A stretch of DNA of 64,000 bases from Bordetella parapertussis (GTDB taxonomy: Bacteria > Pseudomonadota > Gammaproteobacteria > Burkholderiales > Burkholderiaceae_D). A model generated the notes under the pieces. That model did no database searches, was not told the DNA's origin, and worked only from the letters and a program-made list of their open reading frames with translations. Where the stretch lies: positions 1 through 64,000 of the forward strand of contig CAMBFZ010000008.1 of assembly GCA_945866125.1 (NCBI GenBank), written 5' to 3'. A program made the position numbers and the translations under genes. Below, piece after piece: positions 32,886 through 41,625 of this stretch (position 1 is its first letter; each line of letters starts with the position of its first letter).

Positions 32886-35855
32886 ATGGCATCAGAAGAC
32901 TATTACGACTTGGTTCAGACGATTTATATTGCGTATTATGGTCGTCCGGCCGATGTCGTTGGTCGTGATTACTGGGCCGGCGAGCTTGTCACAGCAGCGG
33001 GCGAGCTGAGTACGATCATCAATGCTTTTGGGACCTCCGAGGAAGCTGTTGCACTCTATGGTGCCGTCAGCTCTGAATCGAAAGTCAATGCGATTTATCT
33101 TGCCTTGTTCGGCCGGTCGGCAGACGTCGGCGGCTTGGTTTACTACACGACATTACTCAATGCGGGCACGCTGAGTCAGGCCTCGATTGCGCTGGATATT
33201 TTGAATGGCGCCACAACCGGAACCGACGCCGTTCTGGTTGCAAAAAAACTCGCTGTGGCGAAAGAATTTACCACCGCAATGCAAACAAACACGGCGGGCA
33301 TTGTTGCTTACTCGGGCAGCGATTCGGCCACAACAGCACGCGAGATGCTCTCTGGCGTGACCGAGACATCGTCAACTGTGGATGTTGACGCTGTGCTGGC
33401 AGAGATTATTGCGGCGAGTTCGGCGCCTGTTGTCGTCCAGGGTCAGACTTATACGCTGACCACGTCCGCGGATACGCTTGATCCGCTCAATGCGGTGTCG
33501 ACACTCAAAACGACTACTGGCAATGATACGTTCCGCTCACCGACAGACGGCTTGTTAAGTTCCGAAGATTATATCGATGGCGGTGATGGCACCGACACGC
33601 TTAGCGCGGCGATTACTGCAGCAGATTCGACACTGGTGCCGGTCATCAAAAATATTGAATCGATCACGTTGACTGTGACTGCAGCGGATGGCAAGACATT
33701 CGCCTTTGACGCGCTTGATATCGTTGGTGTGTCTACCCTCTCGATCAAAAATGCAGGTGCGGTTTCAATGAGCGCCTCGGATGAAAAAATCACTATCAGC
33801 AATTTGCTCACTACGGCCACGATCGGGATTGTTGGCGGCACGGCTTATACGGGCACGACCGCATCAGAAATCGCCGTAACATTTACTGACGCGCTGGCTG
33901 CTGACACTCAAAAAATCGGCATCAGCGCCAAGGGGCAGGTTGGCATCTTAACTTTGTCCACTGCCGAGACAGCGGAGATCACGGCAACGGGTTCGGGTGT
34001 GAGTGGATCAAATACAATCGGCTCGCTTGTCGCCACGGCCGTCAAGACATTGAATATCAAAGGCACAGGTGACCTTAGTATTGTTGACTCGGATTTGGCT
34101 GCAGCCTTAACCATTGATGCGTCCACCTCCACCGGTGCAATTAGTCTGCAGGGCGAATCTACCGCGACATCAACAACGATTACCGGCGGCACCGGCGCAT
34201 TTAGCTTCACCTCATCCAGTGCGGGGTCCTTCAGCATTACCACTGGCGCTGCCGATGATGTCATCGACGTATCCGGCGCCGCCAATACGGCTTTCATCAA
34301 TACCGCAGCGGGTGATGACGAAGTACGCGTCGGGGCGGCAGCCAATGTCACGGCAGCCGACGTCATTAGCGGTGGTGACGGCAACGACACGATCACCATA
34401 TCCGATAGCGTAATCAACGCTGCACTCAAAGCTTCGCTAGCGTTGGCTGTGACGGATTTTGAAATCCTCAAAACAACCGCTGTATCCGAAGTTGCGATCA
34501 ACTTTACTACCCTCAGCAGCTATGACGTGGTGAATGTGGCCGCGGCATCGACGCCTTCTTCTGCTGGCGTGGCTGGCTCGGCAGGCGCGGCGGCGATCAG
34601 TGCAGCGATGGAAAGTAGCAGTGATAAATTGATCATTTCGGCAGCACGTACTGGCCAAAGTGGCGCTGTTGCCACTGCCGCTGCTGACGTGCAGACTTCG
34701 GGGGCCGGCGGTGCCGGTGTTCTCATCACACCAGTAGCAGACAGTGACGCGAATACAGCCAATCTCAAATTTGTAGGCAACGCCGATATTACGGGTGGGG
34801 TCGGTGGCACGAGCGCTAACGCGACGGGTGCAGAATCCGATATCGGTGGCGCAGGAGGCGCCGGTCTCAACGCGCTAACTATCGAGACCTTGAATATCGA
34901 TATATCCGGTACCAACCCCACCGGCGAGTCGGCCGATACCGTGACGTTTTCCGGCGGCACGGGCGGCGCTGCCGGCACACTTGGCACAGCGGGCACCGTC
35001 GGCTCGGGTGTGTTGATCAATGCTGATGCAACGATCAATATTACGAGCTCACTAACAGGCGACTCTGCCACTGTTCACAACAACCTCAATCTGGGCACGG
35101 TGGTCGGCGCCAACGTCACCATTAGCGCCGCTTCCTTCGAAGGCAATCTGACCGCGACGGCCATTTCAGGCAACATCACCATTAAAGCCGGTTCCGGTAA
35201 AGACATCCTGACAGGTGGTAGCGGCAGCGATGCGATCGATGGCGGCGCCGGCTCGGACGCGCTCAATGGCGCAGCCGGTGCGGATGTCTACACAGGCGGC
35301 GCAGGACGCGACAGTTTTGCGATTTCCAATTCGGGCACTACCGCCTCGTCGTTCGATTCGATTATGGATTTCAGCGTAATTTCGGCCGCATTAACGTCGG
35401 CGCAAGCCGCTACGCTTAGCTTGGGTACGGGGTTTGGTGCGGCCATGTATTCGTCGATCACACTTGGCGGAGCCGAAACCGATGTGCTTGTTTTTGCTGC
35501 CGCGTCCTCGCTGGCGACAGAGGCGTCAGGGATTGATGTAGCAACCGCCTCTGCCAATACAGCAGCGACGATTACTGCAAGCATTTCGGCCAAAGGCGTG
35601 GTGACGCTGGCTGGTGCCGACGCTGGCCTGGTTGATACGCTCGTTGAATGGGTGGGCATTGCCAGCACCATGGCCGGAACCAATGGCAATGATGCAGTCT
35701 TTGAATTCGACGGTGATACCTACGTGTTCCAGCAAACATCATCGGCCAAAGGCGCAGATACCATGGTGCAGCTCGTTGGGGTAACCGGCGTGACCGGATT
35801 AGTATTGGTCGGCTCGTCGGTAGCCGCAGCGGTGGGCGATATTTTTGTTGTTTGA
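32886..35855 (+). CDS. S-layer-like RTX protein with N-terminal DUF4214
   Basis: This 989-residue protein has no Sec signal peptide. Residues 1-95 hold a DUF4214 domain (IYIAYYGRPADVVGRDYW and IYLALFGRSADVGGLVYY). The middle is a long Ala/Thr/Ser/Gly-rich beta-strand region. RTX-like repeats near 770-800 (GSGKDILTGGSGSDAIDGG and GAGRDSF) are followed by a C-terminal tail. This layout resembles type I secreted S-layer proteins of proteobacteria. It likely forms a surface layer or adhesin, which is inference. The promoter at 32542 and the perfect terminator hairpin at 35894 suggest a strongly expressed single-gene unit. No T1SS genes are nearby. Confidence 0.78.
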   Translation: MASEDYYDLVQTIYIAYYGRPADVVGRDYWAGELVTAAGELSTIINAFGTSEEAVALYGAVSSESKVNAIYLALFGRSADVGGLVYYTTLLNAGTLSQASIALDILNGATTGTDAVLVAKKLAVAKEFTTAMQTNTAGIVAYSGSDSATTAREMLSGVTETSSTVDVDAVLAEIIAASSAPVVVQGQTYTLTTSADTLDPLNAVSTLKTTTGNDTFRSPTDGLLSSEDYIDGGDGTDTLSAAITAADSTLVPVIKNIESITLTVTAADGKTFAFDALDIVGVSTLSIKNAGAVSMSASDEKITISNLLTTATIGIVGGTAYTGTTASEIAVTFTDALAADTQKIGISAKGQVGILTLSTAETAEITATGSGVSGSNTIGSLVATAVKTLNIKGTGDLSIVDSDLAAALTIDASTSTGAISLQGESTATSTTITGGTGAFSFTSSSAGSFSITTGAADDVIDVSGAANTAFINTAAGDDEVRVGAAANVTAADVISGGDGNDTITISDSVINAALKASLALAVTDFEILKTTAVSEVAINFTTLSSYDVVNVAAASTPSSAGVAGSAGAAAISAAMESSSDKLIISAARTGQSGAVATAAADVQTSGAGGAGVLITPVADSDANTANLKFVGNADITGGVGGTSANATGAESDIGGAGGAGLNALTIETLNIDISGTNPTGESADTVTFSGGTGGAAGTLGTAGTVGSGVLINADATINITSSLTGDSATVHNNLNLGTVVGANVTISAASFEGNLTATAISGNITIKAGSGKDILTGGSGSDAIDGGAGSDALNGAAGADVYTGGAGRDSFAISNSGTTASSFDSIMDFSVISAALTSAQAATLSLGTGFGAAMYSSITLGGAETDVLVFAAASSLATEASGIDVATASANTAATITASISAKGVVTLAGADAGLVDTLVEWVGIASTMAGTNGNDAVFEFDGDTYVFQQTSSAKGADTMVQLVGVTGVTGLVLVGSSVAAAVGDIFVV

Positions 35856-35893
35856 TCCGGTCTTACGTTGCGCGGATCATTAAAATTTTTTAA

Positions 35894-35932
35894 CAGTCAG
35901 GGCGGGGGCGAACCACGCCCCCGCCCTGACTG
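35894..35932. terminator. Perfect 17-bp hairpin after S-layer-like gene
   Basis: CAGTCAGGGCGGGGGCG (35894-35910) pairs perfectly with CGCCCCCGCCCTGACTG (35916-35932) with a 5-base loop. It lies between the convergent S-layer-like gene and the SDR gene and may act in both directions, although T-runs are weak. Confidence 0.75.
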
Positions 35933-35962
35933 AGGTCGGACAGGCCTAAGCTACCAAATAAC

Positions 35963-36712
35963 TTAACGCCCACCCGCCACGTCAATTAAGGTCCCCGTCA
36001 CATAAGATGACTGCGGTGACGCCAGCCACAAAATTGTATCGGCAACTTCTTCGGCGGTCCCGCCACGCTGCATCGGCACGGCGCCCTTGGCGCGATCAAC
36101 CCGACCCGGCTCGCCGGCGCTGATGTGAATATCGGTGTAGATAAGCCCAGGCCTGACTGCATTGACCCGCACCCCTTCGTTGGCGACTTCTTTGGACAAG
36201 CCGATGGTCATTGAATCCACTGCGCCCTTGGCCGCAGCGTAATCCACGAACTCGTTGGGTGAACCTAGTCGTGCAGCAGCGGACGAGAGATTGACAATGA
36301 CACCCCCTTTGCCGCCGTGGCGGGTTGACATGCGCAACACCGCTTCGCGTGCGCACAAAAAGCTGCCGATTACATTGGCGTTCAGGACGCGCTGCCAGCG
36401 CGCCACATCCATTTGATCCAGCCGCGCCTGCTTTTCCAGCATGCCCGCGTTATTGACCAAGACATCCAGCACACCCAGCTTCTCGTCAACGGTTTTGAAC
36501 AAACGCAGCACATCGGCCTCAATACCCACATCGGCTTGCACCGCCAGGGCTTTGCCGCCGGCAGCCTCAATCGTCTGCACCACAGTATTGGCCGCGGCCT
36601 GATTGCCGAGATAGCTAATCGCAACCTGGTAGCCCTGCGCTGCAGCAAGAATGGCGGTTGCGGCACCGATGCCACGGCTGCCGCCTGTCACCAACATAAT
36701 GGACTGGGTCAT
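35963..36712 (-). CDS. SDR family oxidoreductase
   Basis: This is a 249-residue short-chain dehydrogenase. The cofactor motif is LVTGGSRGIGAATAILAA and the catalytic site includes the Ser in VNLSSAAARLGSPNEF and YAAAKGAVDSMTIGL (Tyr, Lys). The C-terminus WLASPQSSYVTGTLIDVAGG is of the FabG/glucose dehydrogenase class. The substrate is unknown. The start ATG 36712 follows AAGGAG. A longer frame begins at 36769. It diverges from the glycosylase gene. Confidence 0.87.
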   Translation of the reverse strand: MTQSIMLVTGGSRGIGAATAILAAAQGYQVAISYLGNQAAANTVVQTIEAAGGKALAVQADVGIEADVLRLFKTVDEKLGVLDVLVNNAGMLEKQARLDQMDVARWQRVLNANVIGSFLCAREAVLRMSTRHGGKGGVIVNLSSAAARLGSPNEFVDYAAAKGAVDSMTIGLSKEVANEGVRVNAVRPGLIYTDIHISAGEPGRVDRAKGAVPMQRGGTAEEVADTILWLASPQSSYVTGTLIDVAGGR

Positions 36713-36787
36713 TTTTTTCTCCTTAATAATTATTATCAGCAAGATTTTACCGCGTCCACCCGGCCGCACCGCACTACACTATCCACT

Positions 36788-37282
36788 ATGACCGAACCAG
36801 CCTCGCCTTTACTCACCGGTTTAGCCCCGGTGCTGCGGGCGGATACCCGCGTCCTTATTCTGGGCAGCTTTCCGGGTGCGGCCTCGCTGGCCGCTGGGCA
36901 GTACTACGCGCATCCGCGCAATCAGTTCTGGCCGCTGCTCTCCGCTGTGTTGGACGACGATCTTGCGTCGCTGCCTTACCCTCTGCGGCTGCAGCGCTTA
37001 CAGCAGCATGGGTTCGGGCTTTGGGATGTGATCGCCGCCTGCGCCCGCGTCGGCAGTCTGGATACCGCAATCCGCCACGCGCAAGAGGTAGATTTTTCTT
37101 TGCTTCCCAATCGCTATCCTTTACTGAAGACCATTGCCTTTAACGGAAAAACTGCCGGCAAGGCCGCACCCCGCTTTGACGACGCAGGATATCGCACGCT
37201 AATTTTGCCTTCTTCCTCACCGGCCAATGCACGGCTATCGTTTGTAGAAAAGCTTGTACAGTGGCGGGCGCTGCCCCGATAA
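36788..37282 (+). CDS. DNA-deoxyinosine glycosylase (UDG family 6 type)
   Basis: This is a 164-residue member of the uracil-DNA glycosylase fold, in the hypoxanthine/deoxyinosine (family 6) group, which removes deaminated bases. The signature VLILGSFPGAASLAAGQYYAHPRNQFW is visible near residues 22-48, and LILPSSSPANARLSF near the C-terminus. The start ATG 36788 is just downstream of the divergent SDR. The gene is followed after 25 bases by the spermidine-synthase-like gene. Confidence 0.85.
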   Translation: MTEPASPLLTGLAPVLRADTRVLILGSFPGAASLAAGQYYAHPRNQFWPLLSAVLDDDLASLPYPLRLQRLQQHGFGLWDVIAACARVGSLDTAIRHAQEVDFSLLPNRYPLLKTIAFNGKTAGKAAPRFDDAGYRTLILPSSSPANARLSFVEKLVQWRALPR

Positions 37283-37307
37283 TGCGCCGCGCCCTAAAGG
37301 AATTGTC

Positions 37308-38093
37308 ATGCTGATTAAACGAAAATCCATCGAAAAAGAAGAGTCGTCACGACCCGCCCGCAAAAAACCAAAATTCACCGCCGTGACCTTGTCGGAGCAC
37401 GATGGCGTGCGCTATCTGCATTTTGGCACCGAGTGGGTACAAGGCGCGATGCGCCTGCGAAAGCCGGACGGCCTCGAGCTTGAATATGCACAGCAAATGA
37501 TGGGCTGGATGCTTTTTATTGATCAGCCCACGCATATTGCTCAGCTCGGGCTTGGTGCGGCCGCGCTGACCAAGTTTTGCTACCGGCAGTATCCAGACGC
37601 ACATGTCACCGCCATTGAACTTAATCCAGCAGTGATTAATGTGTGCCATTCCATGTTTGCGCTTCCGATGGACAACGAGCGGCTGTCAGTGCGGGAAATG
37701 GATGCACTCGATTTTGTTGAAGACCCGGCCAACCATGACACACTGGACGTGCTGCAGATTGATCTCTATGACGCCACGGCACGCGGCCCGATGTTGGATA
37801 CTGCCGAGTTTTATCAGGCTTGTGCCAACTGCCTGACCGAACAAGGTATCGCCACCATCAATTTATTTGGCGACCATCCGAGTTACGCAAAAAATTTCAA
37901 GGCGCTGTGTTTTGCGTTTGATCATGTGATCTGTTTGCCTGAAGTCCATCAGGGCAATGTGGTGGTGCTGGCGTTCAAGTCTCAGCCCGAACTTGATTAT
38001 GCCGACCTCTATCAGCGCGCCGCCGTCATCAAGGACATTACCAAGCTGCCTGCCCGCTCATGGGTTGATGGCATCAAGAGCTGGCAATCTTAA
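37308..38093 (+). CDS. Spermidine synthase-like methyltransferase-fold protein
   Basis: This 261-residue protein has the AdoMet-type fold of spermidine synthases: EYAQQMMGWMLFI, IAQLGLGAAALTKFCYRQYP, TAIELNPAVINV, and DVLQIDLYDATARGPMLDTAEFY. The short N-terminal region lacks the full tetramer domain and starts with Lys-rich sequence. The family name is clear but polyamine synthesis is not shown. AAAGGA lies before the ATG at 37308. The stop overlaps the end of the convergent epimerase-like gene by 20 bases. Confidence 0.8.
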   Translation: MLIKRKSIEKEESSRPARKKPKFTAVTLSEHDGVRYLHFGTEWVQGAMRLRKPDGLELEYAQQMMGWMLFIDQPTHIAQLGLGAAALTKFCYRQYPDAHVTAIELNPAVINVCHSMFALPMDNERLSVREMDALDFVEDPANHDTLDVLQIDLYDATARGPMLDTAEFYQACANCLTEQGIATINLFGDHPSYAKNFKALCFAFDHVICLPEVHQGNVVVLAFKSQPELDYADLYQRAAVIKDITKLPARSWVDGIKSWQS

Positions 38094-38970
38094 GCGACGC
38101 TAGGGTGTCGGCAACGGTGGGGTAATGCAGTCGCACGCCAAGCTCGGATTTCATCCGGTCATTGCGCAAGCGCCGGGACTCGGACATGAACGACAGCAGC
38201 ATCGGTGAGACCCGCTGCGCAAGCGCACTGCGCGGCAGACGCGGTGGATGCGGCAGACCAAACGCATCGGCGACGAGATCAAAATAATCACCCATCATTA
38301 AATCCGAATCATCAACGGTGTGCACCACCCGCTGCGGCAAGGCCCGAAAAATTGCCAAGTAAATAATCTGCGCCAGATCGTCGGCATGAATATGGTTGGT
38401 GTAGACATCATCGGCCGCTGAAAGCGCCGGCGTACCTTGCGTTAAACGCTCCACTGGCAGACGGTTGGCTGCGTAAATTCCCGGGACCCGCAAAATAGAC
38501 AATCTGGATTGCGACCGCCGCGCCCAGCGGCGCAGTACCTGCTCCGCATCAACCCGGCGACGGGCACGCGCATTGACCGGTGCCACTGGCCGGGTTTCAT
38601 CAAAGCAGGCGCCACCACAGTCGCCATACACACCGGTGGTGCTGACATAAACCAGCGTGCCATGTCGGGGTAAAATGGCGACCAGATTGCGCGTGCGTTG
38701 GTCAAGAGCACCCTCCGATTGCGGTGGTGCCAGATGCACGACAATATCGGCAAGACCACGCAGACGATGCAGGGTCGATGGTGTATCGAGATTGGCAACG
38801 AGCGGCGTGGCGCCGGCGGCACGGAGAGCGGCACAGCGAGCGGGCTGGCTGGTCAGGGCAAACACGCGAAAGCGGTCGACGAGCAAAGGCAACAGCCGCA
38901 TGCCCACGTCGCCGCAGCCCACCAGCACGATGCGCGGCCGTCCTATCGGTTTATTAACCATTTTTTTCAT
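38074..38970 (-). CDS. NAD(P)-binding SDR/epimerase-like protein
   Basis: This 298-residue protein has a Rossmann start (IVLVGCGDVGMRLLPLLVDRF), an active-site-like stretch LVYVSTTGVYGDCGG and later VYTNHIHADDLAQIIYLAIF, of the YeeZ/extended SDR type. The substrate is unknown. The start at ATG 38970 (MKKMVNKP) is preferred. An in-frame reading further upstream overlaps the divergent ferredoxin reductase gene and has no support. Confidence 0.78.
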   Translation of the reverse strand: MKKMVNKPIGRPRIVLVGCGDVGMRLLPLLVDRFRVFALTSQPARCAALRAAGATPLVANLDTPSTLHRLRGLADIVVHLAPPQSEGALDQRTRNLVAILPRHGTLVYVSTTGVYGDCGGACFDETRPVAPVNARARRRVDAEQVLRRWARRSQSRLSILRVPGIYAANRLPVERLTQGTPALSAADDVYTNHIHADDLAQIIYLAIFRALPQRVVHTVDDSDLMMGDYFDLVADAFGLPHPPRLPRSALAQRVSPMLLSFMSESRRLRNDRMKSELGVRLHYPTVADTLASLKIASS

Positions 38971-38982
38971 TGGCGAGATTGT

Positions 38983-40011
38983 ATGACGTTCCAGGTAACT
39001 GTTGAGCCGAGTGGTCGGCAATTTTCTTGTGAGACCGGCGAGTCGGTACTGACTGCGGCGATTCGCGCCGGCATAGGGCTGCCTTACGGGTGCAAAAACG
39101 GCGCCTGCGGCAGCTGTAAAGGCAAGCTGCTTGCCGGCAGCATCAAACACGGCGTACATCAGGAGCGCGCGCTGTCGGCCGCCGATGAAGCCGCCGGCGC
39201 TGCGCTGTTTTGCTGTGCGCAACCCCAAACCGATATTACGATCGAAGCGCGTGAAGTGTTGGGCGTGGGCGAATTCCCGATCAAGAAGGTGCCGGCGCGC
39301 GTAGCCAAACTCGAACGCGTCAGCGATGACGTGATCATCATGTCGCTGCAACTGCCCGCCACCGAGCGCATGCAGTACAAGGCCGGGCAGTACATCGAAT
39401 TTTTGCTTAAAGACGGCAAGCGCCGCAGCTACAGCATGGCCAATGCGCCACACTCGGATGAGCTGCTCTCGCTGCACATCCGGCACATGCCCGGCGGCCT
39501 GTTTACTGACCATGTATTTGGCGCAATGAAAGAGCGCGACATCTTGCGCTTCGAAGGACCGCTTGGTACTTTCTTTTTGCGCGAAGACTCGGACAAACCA
39601 ATCATATTGCTGGCGTCAGGCACAGGCTTTGCGCCAATCAAGGCGCTCGTTGAGCATGCCGCGCATTTGAAGATCACACGCCCTATTACCTTGTACTGGG
39701 GTGGGCGTCGGCCGCAAGATCTGTATCTGCACGCGCTGTGCGAGCAATGGGCGCAAAGCCTGCCGAGCTTTCGTTATATCCCCGTGGTTTCTGACGCGTT
39801 GCCCGAAGACGCCTGGCAAGGTCGCAGCGGCTTTGTGCATCACGCGGTGATGGAAGATTTGCCCGATCTGTCGGGCTATCAGGTGTATGCCTGCGGTGCG
39901 CCGATCGTCATCGAATCGGCGCAGCGCGATTTTGTCGTCCAGTGCAAATTGCCCGAGGCAGAATTTTTTGCCGACTCCTTTACCTCCGAAGCCGACCTCG
40001 TTGCCGCCTAA
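38983..40011 (+). CDS. 2Fe-2S ferredoxin-NAD(P)H reductase (CDP-6-deoxy-glucoseen reductase-like)
   Basis: This 342-residue flavoprotein starts with a ferredoxin domain (YGCKNGACGSCKGKL with cysteines for 2Fe-2S, plus CCAQP), followed by an FAD domain (RRSYSMANAPH) and an NAD domain (LLASGTGFAPIKALVE). It resembles AscD-like CDP-6-deoxy-3,4-glucoseen reductases but may be a general electron donor. The ATG 38983 lies just after the divergent epimerase start (12 bases apart). The aminotransferase gene begins 6 bases after its stop. Confidence 0.82.
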   Translation: MTFQVTVEPSGRQFSCETGESVLTAAIRAGIGLPYGCKNGACGSCKGKLLAGSIKHGVHQERALSAADEAAGAALFCCAQPQTDITIEAREVLGVGEFPIKKVPARVAKLERVSDDVIIMSLQLPATERMQYKAGQYIEFLLKDGKRRSYSMANAPHSDELLSLHIRHMPGGLFTDHVFGAMKERDILRFEGPLGTFFLREDSDKPIILLASGTGFAPIKALVEHAAHLKITRPITLYWGGRRPQDLYLHALCEQWAQSLPSFRYIPVVSDALPEDAWQGRSGFVHHAVMEDLPDLSGYQVYACGAPIVIESAQRDFVVQCKLPEAEFFADSFTSEADLVAA

Positions 40012-40016
40012 TCACC

Positions 40017-41243
40017 ATGAACAAGCCCGAAGCCATCACTATGCCTCCCCAACACTACAACACGGATGCGCTCCTCCATATTACCAAGCGCCCGCCGCTG
40101 GTCTTTACCGCAGGCGAAGGGATGTGGTTAACCGACCATCACGGCAAACGCTATTTGGATTATCTACAAGGCTGGGCGGTGAACTGCCTGGGTCATTCAC
40201 CGGCATGCATACAGCAAGCGCTGGTTGATCAAGCAAAAAAAGTAATCAATCCTTCGCCGGCGTTTTATAACGAGCCGTCGATTTCGCTCGCGTCTATGCT
40301 GGTAAAAAACTCCTGCTTTGACCGCGTATTTTTCGCCAATAGCGGCGCCGAGGCCAACGAGGGCGCGATCAAGCTTGCGCGCAAGTGGGGCAAGCTGAAT
40401 AAAAATGCTGCCGGCGAAAACCGTTTCGAAATCATCACCTTTGATCACAGCTTTCATGGGCGCACCTTGGCGACCATGTCGGCCTCCGGCAAGCCGGGCT
40501 GGGACACGATGTTTGCGCCACAGGTACCGGGCTTCCTCCACGCCCATCTTAATGATCTGGCCAGCGTCGAGGCGCTGATCACCGACAAGACCGTCGCTGT
40601 CATGCTTGAGCCGGTGCAGGGAGAAGGCGGTGTCATACCGGCTTCGCATGAATTCATGCAAGGCCTGCGTGCACTGACCGAAGCGCGTGGCTTGTTGCTG
40701 ATTGTGGATGAAGTACAGTCCGGCATGGGCCGTACCGGTCAGCTATTTGCCTATCAGCTCTCTGGTATCGAGCCCGACATCATGACCTTGGGTAAAGGCA
40801 TTGGCGGTGGCGTGCCCTTGTCGGCCCTACTGTGCAAAGAAAAGTTTGCCTGCTTTGAGCCGGGCGACCAAGGTGGCACCTACAACGGTAATCCACTGAT
40901 GACCGCCGTTGGGCTGGCCGTGCTCAATAGTTTGCTGGCGCCGGGGTTTTTGCCAGCGGTCCAAGATAGGGGTGCCTATCTCAAAGCAGCGCTCGACCAG
41001 CTCAGCCTCAAGCACGGACTCGACGGGGAACGCGGTGAAGGCTTACTGCGTGCGCTAAAACTTGGCGCGCCGATTGGTGGCCAGATTGTCGAGATAGCGC
41101 GCGACCTTGAGCCGGTGGGTTTATTGTTGAATGCACCCCGCCCTGATTTATTGCGGTTTATGCCCGCGTTAAATTGCTCAACCGAAGAGATCGATCAAAT
41201 GATCGCGATGCTCGACAGCGTACTGACGCAACTCCGCAAGTAA
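40017..41243 (+). CDS. Class III aminotransferase (acetylornithine-type)
   Basis: This is a PLP-dependent aminotransferase of 408 residues. It has LDYLQGWAVNCLGHSP, FFANSGAEANEGAIKLARKWG, HGRTLATMSASGKPGWD, DEVQSGMGRTG and the PLP lysine in MTLGKGIGGG. It belongs to the ArgD/acetylornithine group. The amino acceptor is not fixed by sequence. The start is ATG 40017. The last gene before the AT-rich island; a 15-bp perfect palindrome lies 30 bases after its stop. Confidence 0.86.
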   Translation: MNKPEAITMPPQHYNTDALLHITKRPPLVFTAGEGMWLTDHHGKRYLDYLQGWAVNCLGHSPACIQQALVDQAKKVINPSPAFYNEPSISLASMLVKNSCFDRVFFANSGAEANEGAIKLARKWGKLNKNAAGENRFEIITFDHSFHGRTLATMSASGKPGWDTMFAPQVPGFLHAHLNDLASVEALITDKTVAVMLEPVQGEGGVIPASHEFMQGLRALTEARGLLLIVDEVQSGMGRTGQLFAYQLSGIEPDIMTLGKGIGGGVPLSALLCKEKFACFEPGDQGGTYNGNPLMTAVGLAVLNSLLAPGFLPAVQDRGAYLKAALDQLSLKHGLDGERGEGLLRALKLGAPIGGQIVEIARDLEPVGLLLNAPRPDLLRFMPALNCSTEEIDQMIAMLDSVLTQLRK

Positions 41244-41625
41244 GCCCCTCCCTCTTAGCTACTAAGCCTTTAGTACTTTCATCGAACTTTTGTTCGATGA
41301 AAGTACCTCAACGGGATGATAGATCGCGTCTGCAGAAAGACGGCGACGTCGGCAATGTTTTCATACGATGACCGCTGCGCAGTAAACTCAGCAGAGTCCA
41401 TCCTGAAAATTAGTTTATCGAAGCTCAATTTACCCACATTATCGATGGCGCCTTTTGCCATTTTTTGAGGTAGCAAGGGAAATAACTGACTGAGCCAAAC
41501 CCGGCTTTTGTCAATTAAACCCAAGCACAAGAGCTTTAAAACAGTAATAGGCAGCGCATATCAAAAATAAATGGGCAGTCTTCTGAACGATTCATTTTAA
41601 ACCCAGCAAAATTAGCGAGAAATCT
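41244..41625. other. Intergenic region at the left edge of the AT-rich island
   Basis: This 382-base stretch holds the palindrome at 41273-41306 and then sequence of falling G+C. A minus-strand frame of 83 codons (41279-41530) has no recognised content and overlaps the palindrome, so I do not call it. A promoter for the next gene is likely in the last 100 bases but is not clear. Confidence 0.5.
41273..41306. terminator. Perfect 15-bp palindrome after the aminotransferase gene
   Basis: GTACTTTCATCGAAC (41273-41287) pairs perfectly with GTTCGATGAAAGTAC (41292-41306) with a TTTT loop. It may be a terminator lacking a T-run or a recombination-related site at the island edge. Confidence 0.6.

Noticed and set aside
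34114..35689. Several long frames opposite the S-layer-like gene
   Set aside because: Repetitive Ala/Thr codons in the sense strand produce long open antisense frames rich in Ala, Pro and Val; no start sites or homology support them.
41279..41530. 83-codon minus-strand frame in the island edge
   Set aside because: It includes the palindrome and has no recognised content or ribosome binding site.
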